Positions 44,201 through 52,100 of a stretch of DNA of 64,000 bases are shown in pieces. The stretch spans positions 38,997 through 102,996 of the forward strand of contig NZ_JBHYMS010000022.1 in NCBI RefSeq assembly GCF_042743185.1, read 5' to 3'. The position numbers were made by a program, and so were the translations under genes. Within the stretch, counting starts at the first letter, position 1; each line of letters starts with the position of its first letter. This DNA is from Inquilinus sp042743185 (lineage in GTDB: Bacteria > Pseudomonadota > Alphaproteobacteria > DSM-16000 > Inquilinaceae). Below the pieces are notes generated by a model that had not been told where the DNA came from, did no database searches, and was given only the letters and a program-made list of their open reading frames with translations.

Positions 44201-47200
44201 CGCCGCCGCCCTGCACGTCGATCACGGCCCCATCGTCCACGGCCACCTGGTCGCCGCGCAGCCGCACCTCCTTCTCCGGCGGGGTGTTGATCTGCTCGCC
44301 GCTCGGATCAAACCAGACAGAGCCGTTCTGGATGAAGCCGAAAGGCACGGTCAGCCCGTCGGCCGAAACCGAGGTGATGCTGCCGGGGCCCAGCGTCACC
44401 GTGCTGATGCCCTCCAGGCCGCCGTCCCGGCCCAGGACGATCCTGCCCAGCGGTGCGCGGATGGTGCCGTTCTGCACGATGTCCGGGGAATCGATCGTCA
44501 GCTCGCCGCCGATCGACCACGGCGCCTCGGCCTTGCCGTTCGGCTCCACCGTGACCCGGCCCAGCGCTCCGACGGTGAACTTCTGTCCGCTCAGCGGATA
44601 CAGCTGCGCCGTCCGGAACACCAGGTCGCCGGCGCTGTCCAGCCGCCCCGGACTGACGCCGCTGCTGGTCGATCCGCCGACGCGGATGTCGCCGCGGCTC
44701 TCGAACGTGGCGATCGTGAAGCCGCCGAATGTCTTCGTCGTCGTCGGCAGAGAGGTGTCCGGGTCGGTGAACTGATAGGTACCGCCAAGGCGAACGCCGC
44801 CTTGGATGTCGATCAGGTCCGCCAGGATCGAGAGCTGGGTCGCCGGGCTGACGAGCCGGTCGCGCAGGGCCGAGCCGGTGCCGTCCTGCACCAGCTCGCT
44901 CGATCCGCTGGTGAACGCCACCCGCGGCGCCTCCAGCACCACGGTGGAGCCGGGCGTCGCGGTGATGGTATAGGCCGAGATCTGGATCTCGCGGCCCAGC
45001 TTCACCGCAACGTCGCCGTCGAAATTGACGACGTTGTCGGAGCCCATCACCCAGGTGTCGAAGCCGCCGCCCATCGCCGTGTCGGCGGCGACGAAGCCCT
45101 GCCCGGCATGGGTGCGCAGCATGTCGGCGCCATAGCTGCCGCCGGCGGCCGGCGACAGGCCGGACTGCCGGATATTGAGCACCCGCAGGAGGTCGTCCGG
45201 CAGGCCGGGACGGTTGCTGCCGGCAAGGCCCGGCTTTGCGACCATTTCGGTGACCAGCGTGCCGCCCTCGGCGCCGGCGCCGCCGCCACGGCCCAGCAGG
45301 GTGCCGTCGACGAACAGGCCTTCGCTGCCCGCCAGCCGGATCGTACCGCCGTTGCTGGCAATGGTCTGCGGCCGCAGCCTCAGCCCGTACATGGTCATGC
45401 TGCGCAGGTCGATGTCGGTCGAGACGCCGGACACGTCCAGCAGGGCGCCGTTCTCGACGATCACCGCGCCATTGTACGAGACCAACGTGATGGTGCCGCC
45501 GTCCAGCACCGTGCCGCGGCGGGTTCCGTCGGTCGTCGGGTCCAGCTTGACGGCGCCACGGGCCAGCAGCTGGCCGGTGCGGCCGATGCGGACCCCGGCC
45601 TCCGGATCGTATGCGGTCGTCTCGCCCGTGGGGTCGCTCGTGACGCCGCCGGACAGCGTGATCGTCCCGGCCGGGGTCTCGATCGTGCCGTCGACCCGCA
45701 CCATGCGCGCAGCCACCGCGGTGACCGATCCGCCCAGGCCCATCCGGACCAGCGAGCCCTCGCCGAAGACGACGTTGCCGTCCGCCAGATCGGTATCCAG
45801 GGTCGGGCTGCTGTCGCGGGCGATCAGGGTCAGCGATCCGGCCGGGCGCAGCTCCTCGGGCAGCAGCTCCAGGCCGGCGAAGCCGAACACGTCGCTGCCG
45901 CCGGTGCGCCACAGGTAGTCCGGGTTCAGCCGCAGCGACGCCGCTGTCGGCGTCACCACGGCGCCCGGCGCAATGGTGACGCCGCGATAGCCCTGCAGCG
46001 TCACATCGCTGAAGCCGCCGCGGCCCAGGAAACCGGGATCCAGCACCAGCGCACCCTCCGGCGCCAGCCCGCCGCCGATCCAGATCCGCTCGGTGCGTAT
46101 GGTCAGCGTGCCGCCGCGATCCAGCCCATAGCCCCGGATCTCGCCGCCGAGGACGAGCCTGCTGCCGCTGATGCCGCCGAGGCTTGGGTCGAAATGGCGG
46201 CCGGAGGTCAACACCACGGCGCCGCCATTGCCCTTGATCAGCGACCCGTCGGTCGCGACCCAGCCGCCGGCCGAGACGTCGATCAGGCTGCCGCCCTCGA
46301 GCGTCAGGTCCCCTGCGGCGCCCAGGCTGATCGTGCCGCCATCGGGCAGGGCGGCGCCGGCCGGGCCCGACCCGCCGGGATACGGGTTGCCGTTTGCGTC
46401 GATCCGGTCGTTCACCCATTGCCCGCGCGCCGCCAGCCGCGCCCCGGACGCCAGGGTGATGTTCCGGCCGCCCAGGCTGATGGTGCCCGACGGCGTCTCG
46501 ATCGCGCCGGCGACGAGGACGTCGCCGGCCTCTTCGGGAGTCAGGGGGTCTCCGCGGAGGTATCTCGATTCCAGACGGACCGAGCCGCCGGGGGCCGTCC
46601 GCAGAGTGACACCGCTCGGCACCTCGATGTTGCCGCCGGTGGTCGTGACCGCGATCTGGTTCACCCCCCCGGCGCCGACCTGGGACGGGTCCAGCGTCAG
46701 CCGGTCGCGCAGGTCGTCCGGCAGCGCGTCGCCCGGCCCGAACCCGTCCGGCAGCCGGGCGCCACCGGCGCCGAAGGTGACGTCGACCGGGCCGCTCAGA
46801 TTGAGCGCGAGGCTGCCCAGCCTCGGCAGCTGGTCGCGCGCCCGTTGCCGCGCCCCGGCCGTGGTCCGGCCGGTGATCTGCCCGTCGAGCACTGCGGCGC
46901 CGGTGGCGATGGTGACCGAGCCGGCGTCCATGCCGTCGGTGTAGCCGGCCTCCCAGCGCGGACCGTAGATCTTCTGCTGGCCGAAGCGCTGCTCGGCGAA
47001 GGCGACATACTGGATGTCCGGCGTCGCCTCGCCGATGTCGTAGATCCGGCCGTCGGCACCCACCAGCTGGGTGGTGTCGAGCCAGCCGCCGCGATAGCGC
47101 ACCTGGCCGCCGGAGACGTCGATGACGGCGCCGTCCCGGATCACCACCTCGCCGGTCCGAGTCGTGGTGTTCGAGGCGATCGACACGGTGCCGCCGGCCG

Positions 47201-48815
47201 CGCTGCGCTCCACCGCCGTGCGGCCGATGCTCCCGAGATAGCCGTCGATGCTGCCGATCGGCGAGCCCTCGCGGACATCGACATTCACCGTCTTGCCGAA
47301 CAGGAAGCCGTCGCGCTGCAGCGGCGAGTTCAGCTCGTTGTTGCGCAGGGTGATCGAGACCTGGTTGCGCTCCATCGCCACCTCGGTCGAGGTGGTGCCG
47401 GACACGTCGATCCGGCTGCCCCGCTCCATGGTGAAGCGCCCGCCGCCGGGAAGGATGACGACGTCGCCGGCCGGCGCGTGGATCAGCGCTCCCCGCTGCA
47501 TGACACCGCCGCCGCCGATGCCGACGAACGAATGCTGGAAGGCCTCGTTGTCGGTGATGGTGTCGCTGCTGTCCTCCGGCAGGACCTCGGTCACGCTGCC
47601 GCGATCGAAGGTCACCTCCGCGGCATCCCTGATGATGATCGAGCCGCCGGCGCGGACCGAGGTCGTCGCCGACAGGCGCCCCATTTGGTCGACCTTGTTG
47701 CCGGCGATGGTGATGTTGCCCCGGGGGGTTTCGATCAGGCCGGTGTTGACGACCCGTGCCTCGGGGTCGGGCGCGCCGCCGCCATCAACGCTGCCGTCGA
47801 CCCGGACCACGACGCCACGAACCGTACGCTCCTTGCTGTGCAATTGTCCGTTGGGGCTTTGCGTATCGAAAGCGGTTGGGTCGTCGGTCGGATTCGCGAG
47901 CGCGACGAGGCGACCGGCGGCCATCACCACTTGGCCGGCCCGGGCTCGGATCGTTCCTTCGTTGACCACCGAGCCACCGAGAAGAATGACGCTGTTGTTG
48001 TCAGGCCCCTCGATCACTGCCCCGCGTTCGACGTGGATTCGGCCGGCCGTGTAGGATTGGCCGGTATCGTCCACGGCCTGGAAGTCGCTTGGCCGCTCCC
48101 TTTGGTTAGTAGTATCGGCTACGTTCTCCAGGATCCCCTTCGTGAACCGCTCGGTGCTGATGTTCAGCGACGACGCCACCAGGTTGCGGACATTGACCCT
48201 AGAGCCCTTGCCGAAGATCACGCCGTTCTGGTTGATCAGGTAGACATGGCCGTCGGCCTTCAGCGCGCCGTCGATCCGCGACGGGTCGGCCTGGCCGATC
48301 CGGTTCAGCACCGCCCAGTCGCGATTGCCCTTCTGGTCGAACTTCACCGTCTCGCCGCCGGCGATGTTGAACCGGTCCCAGTTGATGACGGCCTTCGGCT
48401 TCAGCTGCTCGATGGTCATCAGCTTGTTGGTGGCGTCGATCACCGGGTTCCTGGCGCCGGCATCCTCGATCCGGTTCAGCCGCATGCCGTCGAACAGCGC
48501 GCGCGGCTGGCCGGCCGAGGATGCCCGCGCCAGCGCGCCGGCCACGATGCTGTTGCCGCCGCCGCCGTTGCCGCCGCCGCCGTTGCCGCCGCCGCCGCCG
48601 CTCGCGGCGGTGCCGGAGCCGTCGCCGCGGACCAGCCGCATGCCGACGATCTTGGCGCCGTCGGCCCGGGCGGGGGGCACCGCCACCGTCAGGGCCGCCA
48701 GCCCGGCGAGAAGGGCCAGGGCGCTGCAGCCGAGGCGCAGCCGCCCCGACAGGATGCCGGATGCGGCGGACCCGAATCGGGTGGCGGTGGGAATCGGGGC
48801 GCCAATGCCGGCCAT
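38244..48815 (-). CDS. FhaB-like two-partner secretion exoprotein (giant adhesin)
   Basis: A 3523-residue secreted protein. The ATG at 48815 has CTGGAG upstream; in-frame starts at 48932 and 48977 give an implausible leader. The signal peptide (LGCSALALLAGLAALTVAVP to ARADG) is long, and a Gly/Asn low-complexity stretch follows near residues 71-90. The TPS (haemagglutination activity) domain at about 110-240 includes VINWDRFNIAGGETVKFDQK and NQNGVIFGKGSRVNVRNL, with the family N-x-N-G-V motif. Then thousands of residues of beta-helix-type repeats follow (runs like GTISLGGRNITLASGARLAA). It ends FLGYEGG with no recognisable toxin or CDI domain. The expected transporter is the ShlB-type protein at 34563. 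Confidence 0.93.
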   Translation of the reverse strand: MAGIGAPIPTATRFGSAASGILSGRLRLGCSALALLAGLAALTVAVPPARADGAKIVGMRLVRGDGSGTAASGGGGGNGGGGNGGGGNSIVAGALARASSAGQPRALFDGMRLNRIEDAGARNPVIDATNKLMTIEQLKPKAVINWDRFNIAGGETVKFDQKGNRDWAVLNRIGQADPSRIDGALKADGHVYLINQNGVIFGKGSRVNVRNLVASSLNISTERFTKGILENVADTTNQRERPSDFQAVDDTGQSYTAGRIHVERGAVIEGPDNNSVILLGGSVVNEGTIRARAGQVVMAAGRLVALANPTDDPTAFDTQSPNGQLHSKERTVRGVVVRVDGSVDGGGAPDPEARVVNTGLIETPRGNITIAGNKVDQMGRLSATTSVRAGGSIIIRDAAEVTFDRGSVTEVLPEDSSDTITDNEAFQHSFVGIGGGGVMQRGALIHAPAGDVVILPGGGRFTMERGSRIDVSGTTSTEVAMERNQVSITLRNNELNSPLQRDGFLFGKTVNVDVREGSPIGSIDGYLGSIGRTAVERSAAGGTVSIASNTTTRTGEVVIRDGAVIDVSGGQVRYRGGWLDTTQLVGADGRIYDIGEATPDIQYVAFAEQRFGQQKIYGPRWEAGYTDGMDAGSVTIATGAAVLDGQITGRTTAGARQRARDQLPRLGSLALNLSGPVDVTFGAGGARLPDGFGPGDALPDDLRDRLTLDPSQVGAGGVNQIAVTTTGGNIEVPSGVTLRTAPGGSVRLESRYLRGDPLTPEEAGDVLVAGAIETPSGTISLGGRNITLASGARLAARGQWVNDRIDANGNPYPGGSGPAGAALPDGGTISLGAAGDLTLEGGSLIDVSAGGWVATDGSLIKGNGGAVVLTSGRHFDPSLGGISGSRLVLGGEIRGYGLDRGGTLTIRTERIWIGGGLAPEGALVLDPGFLGRGGFSDVTLQGYRGVTIAPGAVVTPTAASLRLNPDYLWRTGGSDVFGFAGLELLPEELRPAGSLTLIARDSSPTLDTDLADGNVVFGEGSLVRMGLGGSVTAVAARMVRVDGTIETPAGTITLSGGVTSDPTGETTAYDPEAGVRIGRTGQLLARGAVKLDPTTDGTRRGTVLDGGTITLVSYNGAVIVENGALLDVSGVSTDIDLRSMTMYGLRLRPQTIASNGGTIRLAGSEGLFVDGTLLGRGGGAGAEGGTLVTEMVAKPGLAGSNRPGLPDDLLRVLNIRQSGLSPAAGGSYGADMLRTHAGQGFVAADTAMGGGFDTWVMGSDNVVNFDGDVAVKLGREIQISAYTITATPGSTVVLEAPRVAFTSGSSELVQDGTGSALRDRLVSPATQLSILADLIDIQGGVRLGGTYQFTDPDTSLPTTTKTFGGFTIATFESRGDIRVGGSTSSGVSPGRLDSAGDLVFRTAQLYPLSGQKFTVGALGRVTVEPNGKAEAPWSIGGELTIDSPDIVQNGTIRAPLGRIVLGRDGGLEGISTVTLGPGSITSVSADGLTVPFGFIQNGSVWFDPSGEQINTPPEKEVRLRGDQVAVDDGAVIDVQGGGELLASEFVPGQGGPADVLNDPDSFAVIPDYEGYAAWDRYMSGSRPAGVGTLDFNADVPVVTGTATVSGQYLQQGANTGLRVGDRIYLSGGGGLPAGTYVLLPARYALMPGAYRVRAFDGILDMLPAMNGRAPDGSAYVAGRRSVLNTGISDARWTGFHIESGEVLRQRAQYDAYQANSFFVSDAFRQRQQTDGRTVMRPTLPIDGGTLVANATETLRLDGTGLFAPAEGGQLGRFDVAASKVAVVSAGADAQDLVAQGYLLLQAEQLNDFGVGSLMLGGERSPAQVTTDDPRGGTQVSVSASDVVVRSPGTALEGAEILLAASKTVTVESGSVIRTAGADAGQSDTLRFSGGGALLRLSTGDRVDVVRAATGGAGTLTIQEGAAVLASGSLTLDSSGDTILATSQIAGGRAIDAAARQISFGDGAPDGGLVFRGGTLGVLAQTETLTLHSYGSIDFYGDLTIGTGEGAALKTLSLDSQALIGHGGNVAINAGAVRLRNTGSALTQAVTPAGGSLTINATTRIDDGQPVAGSGRIDLADGPVRIAGFGAASLRADERIVGTSGLGSATDLASGSGTEDRPNRLQVDGSLELSAAALSAGAGSDNAIEAGGPLSFQGRAGPNLPGFDEIGGRLRLSGGTVTLAGRIEARAGILEATADAGDLVIAGGTVIDASGTASRFFDQTRFAPGGVVRLSSATGNVDLQAGSSIALGGARATIDGQERGGDAGRLIVDAAKGRFLANGTIEATAADGSRQGAVDLDVLALDDSFDTLAGKLAAAGFAEAQRLRIRTGDVALSAGRTITAREFALSADGGNLAIGGRIDAVGATGGDIRLAAGKTLTLANGAVLNASGVAADAAGKGGSVLLAAGDGGRLDLQSGSAISVGAGGDTGTVHLRAPRTNGGTDVAIDRIGSGIDGARQVTVEAYRVFDGVSTINQTVINQVAADVRAFANRASAIEDRLGGNVTVQAGVELRSTGDMVLNTNWDLRTLSKDGMVGVLTLRAAGDLTLRGNLSDGFVTGTDPLTGGPISLLQDGDSWSYRLVAGADAAGADPLALRAEADLLPDPAAGRPRGSVVVDTVRARRPLHIRTGTGDIDVAAGVDVVLGARVATTYNPGTGSVQPAMIYTAGRPIDPRELSDDGFLLPEGVVSTYPTGGGDITVAARDSLYGVPTSQIVTGYVWRQANPSIGMPGSWWINVDTFRQGVGALAGGNVTLRAGDDISNLSAAIPTVGWVTSSGQTDIRNGGSLRIDALGDILGGVYYVGRGDAVIEAGGAITSGASITENVFNPSGQTLPLHTILAVGDAQFSLRSRGDLTIETALDPMLVPVGAEEYNYFLVSQPGFMSYTAESSVRLDSTGGDIRLSNAAAAVAALMVRPDLGYQPIEFAANAWLATLYPGTVRATALSGDIRIDGGMVLAATDRGTLELLADQDVLMAFRRAVSPLSVLAMADADPAVTPTPTSPISNVARPTEAGVADDLIYQYFVSTRGQGDRRFGRHIGDTDPVRIYAAEGDVRADPPVAGAGGTATAIVLPKSLDLRAGGDVADLAFEVTNTNADDVSLIQAGGNIDFTAQGGGFESTAGAGVTLGGPGRLVVSAGGTIDLGFGRGIVTDGNLRSLALPEQGADITVLAGLGGHQQQDRTAFLARYLDPAHYAELQDYLQAGDGSSIYTAQMIAYVEGLSGRTGLDAPTAFALFRAMPADRQDPLVQDIFYAELRASGREANDASSPRFGATDRGYAAIDVMFPGEGYAAGGITMLDSQIKTARGGDISILIPGGGIQLGTTSVVAGVDPKNANDSGLWTVLGGDIRVFADDDILIRSSRALTANGGDILFWSSFGDIDAGIGSRAAVSTAPPIVRLSLNGTLQVEPGGVISGSGIGALRPPGDVDLYAPNGVVNAGEGGIRVAGNFNVFALQVLNADNIQVGGQTVGLPSAPVNPASISGVSDVAAQATRAIEQSVRDQAERNARPNDEPPPLLITGSFLGYEGG

Positions 48816-49164
48816 ATGGGCAGCTCCAGGCTCGAAAAAGGACTGTCCGCGCTCTCTCCCCAGCGCGCCTATCCTTGCTGTCCTATCGAACCGGCCGGCT
48901 TCGCCACCACCGCGCGACTGTGAAATTTTCATGAAGCGGCGTCGGGTCCGCGTCGGCCGGTCGGCCAGGCGGGGCACCGGCAGCGTCGCCCCTGCCGGCT
49001 CTTCGCCGAGGGCTGTGGAAGAGAAAATTTGAAAGATATTTCAATACTTGAGATTTATTGACACGACATTGGGGACGCTTCATCGTCGCCAGGACTGGAC
49101 GCGTATACCGCTCGCCAGAGAGGCCGCTGCTTCGACGGTAGAGCCAAGGAAGAAGGGGGAGAAA
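48816..49164. promoter_or_regulatory. Divergent promoter region of the adhesin and the haem protein
   Basis: This 349-base gap separates two large divergent genes. TTGAAA-GATA-TTTCAA at 49029-49044 is a perfect inverted repeat. A TTGACA box at 49058-49063 could be the -35 element of the rightward gene, but its -10 is weak. Within the last 20 bases AAGGGGGAG serves the start at 49165. No other gene is visible. Confidence 0.45.
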
Positions 49165-52100
49165 ATGAACGCCTGTCGACTGGCCCTCCTGGCCGGCCTG
49201 GTCTCCGTGTCTCTGGCCCCCGGCCTGCCGGCCTCCGCCCAGGACCCTCTTCCTCTCGAAGGGCCGGGCCTCGGGAATCTCACCTACACCGATGCCGAGC
49301 TGTTCCGCGAGATTTCGACGATCAAGTGGAACACCGCCACCAACACCAACGGCATCCCGGTCATCCAGTACACCATCCCCGGCAACACCAGCCCGCAGAA
49401 GCCCTACGGCACCAATGTCGGGGTCATGCACAACGGCTATTTCCTGACCATGTTCGCGCCGGACAGCGGCGAGGCGACCGGCGGTTTCCTGCTGTACGAC
49501 GTCAGCAACCCGCGCGACATCAAGCTGGTCAAGACCATCTACGAGCCGGACGGGCGGACCAAGGAGTTCCGCGAGCCGCACGCCTTCGGCCAGGCCACGA
49601 TCGGCGGCAAGGACTACATCGCCGTGCCCAGCATCTATGGCGTCGAGTTCTGGGACTTCACCGACATCAACGACATCAAGCAGGTCAAGAAACTCGTATT
49701 GCCGGGGGTGAATGCCGGCGACTACGAGAACGTGAACTGGCAGATGTGGTGGCAGGCCCCGTATCTCTACGTGGCGTCGGCCAGCCGGGGCATGTTCATC
49801 GTCGACGCCAGCGATCCGGCCAATGCCAGGATCGCCGACCGCGGCAACGGCCGGTCCAACCCGGTGCCTTTGGGCGAGCTGGGCGGCTTCCGCGCCGGCC
49901 CGGTCTTCGCCATGGGCAACGAGATGGTGCTGACCTCGATGGAGACCACGTCGGGCTTCGCCAGCCTGGACATCTCCGACCCGCTCAACCCGACCCTGAT
50001 CGGCGGCAAGACCACCCTGCCGAACTACTACGCCACCTGCTTCAACGGCCGGAAGCTCTACACCTCCGGCCGGAACGGCGACGGCAAGATGGCCGGCTAC
50101 GACCTCTCGAACCCGCGCGAGGTCAAGATCGAGAACGAAAACACCCTGATCGAGGAAGGGCTGTACTGCGCCGCCCAGGACGACCATCTGATCGTCGGGG
50201 CGCAGCGCTACATCTTCAAGCTGGACGTCACCAACCCCGCCTCCTACCCGGAGATCGGCCGGTCCGAGCGGGTGCCGGACAACGCCACCGTCCCGCCGCG
50301 CGGCAACCGCGACCCGGATCTCGGCCAGGTCGCGATGCTCGGCAATCTGGTCTTCGTCGGCAGCGACCACGGCACCAACACCGCGTTCCGGCCGCACCAG
50401 AAGGCGCCGGACACGACACCGCCGGCGGTCCTGACGGTCTCGCCTGGCAGCGGCATGCTGCGCCAGGCGACGACGTCCCGCGTCGGCCTGGCGCTGTCCG
50501 ACAGCATCCTGCCGGAGACGGTCAACGCCGGCACCTTCATCGTCCGCCCCAAGGGCGGGACGGCGCTGGCCGGCACCTACAGCGTGCAGCTGGGCATCGT
50601 CAACTTCTCCCCGGCCCAGCCGCTGCAGCTCAACACCGAATACGAGGTCGTGCTGACCGCCGGCGGGGTGAAGGACTACGCCGGCAACGGCCTCGCCACG
50701 GAGTTCACCTCCAGCTTCACCACCGGCAGCCAGGCGGTCCCGACCACCTATGTCAATCGCTGGCCGCTCGCCAGCACGCTGACCGACGTGGCCGGCGGCA
50801 ATGACGGCAAGGCCGGGAGCCAGGACAGCTACGCCGAGGGCGGGCTGGACTTCACGCCGCGCACCACCGGCGTCGAGCTGGAGAGCGACGCCATCGCCGA
50901 GGCCCTGGGCGGCACCGCGACCGTCAGCTTCCGCATCAAGACCAGCCAGATCGGCAACAGCAATCCGTGGCAGGCCCCGGGCATCTTCGGGCGCGACCAG
51001 GTCGGCGGCGCCAACGACGTGTTCTGGGGCTGGATCGACAATGCCGGCTATCTGAACCTGTCGGTCGGCGACCGGAGCGCGACCAATCCGGTCACCCGGT
51101 CCGGCGCGCCGATCAATGACGGGCAATGGCACCAGGTCGCCATGACCCGCGACGCCGTGACCGGCGCCCAGGCCATGTTCGTCGACGGCGCCAAGGTCAC
51201 GTCGACCGGCATCGCAGGGGTGCTGGGGCTGTTCGACAAGCTGCAGATGCTGGGGCAGATCCAGGGCAATCCGGTCGCCTTCAAGGGCATCCTGTCGGAT
51301 GTCCGGGTCTACAAGCGGGTGCTGACCGACGCCGAGGTGGACGGCATCTTCAACCCCCGCCCGGCGGTGCTGCCGCAGCAGCAGGTCGCCAAGGCGGTCG
51401 CGCTCGACCCGGCCGCGCTGGGCCTCAGCGGGGCGAAGTACATCTGGAACTTCGGCGACGGCAGCGCGCCGGTCACCACCACGGCGGCCAGCCCGATCGC
51501 GCGCTACACCTATGGCACGCCGGGCAACTACACCGTCTCGGTGACGGTGGTGACCGAGGACGGCACGGAGACCTCGTTCTCCTTCCTGCAGAGCGTGATC
51601 CACCCGGTCACCGCCGCGGCCCCGACCCACACCAGCAACATCGTCGGCAACTCCACCGCGGTCTACGCCCTCGACCCGGATGCCGGGACCATCGCCGCGA
51701 TCGACGCCGCCACCCTGGCCAAGTCCTGGCAGCTGGCGGCCGGCAAGGAGCCGAAGACCCTGGCCCTCGGGCCCGGCGGCAAGCTGTGGGTCGCGGTGCA
51801 GGGCGACGACAAGCTGCTGCGCATCGACCCCCTGACCAAGGCCGTCAGCACCTTCACGCTGGATTACGGCAGTGCGCCCTACGGCGTGGTCTTCACCCCG
51901 GACGGCACCAAGGGCCTGCTGACCCTGGCCGGCAAGTCGGCGCTGGCGGTGTTCAACCCGTCCACCGGGGCGATCACCGGGCGGGTGACGCTGCCGGGCG
52001 CCGGCGACGTGCGCGGCATCGCGGTCAGCGCGGACTCCAGGACGGCCTATGTCACCCGCTTCCGCTCGAAGATGACGCAGGGCGAGGTCTACAAGGTCAA

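Noticed and set aside
48552..48603. GCC-rich trinucleotide repeat tract
   Set aside because: It encodes the Gly/Asn stretch of the adhesin in frame; not a separate repeat element or array.
42855..48923. A 2022-codon open frame on the plus strand opposite the adhesin gene
   Set aside because: Its residues are the shuffled Arg/Ala/Gly/Asp/Val mix of a GC-rich antisense shadow, while the minus strand shows a clear signal peptide, TPS domain and beta-helix repeats.
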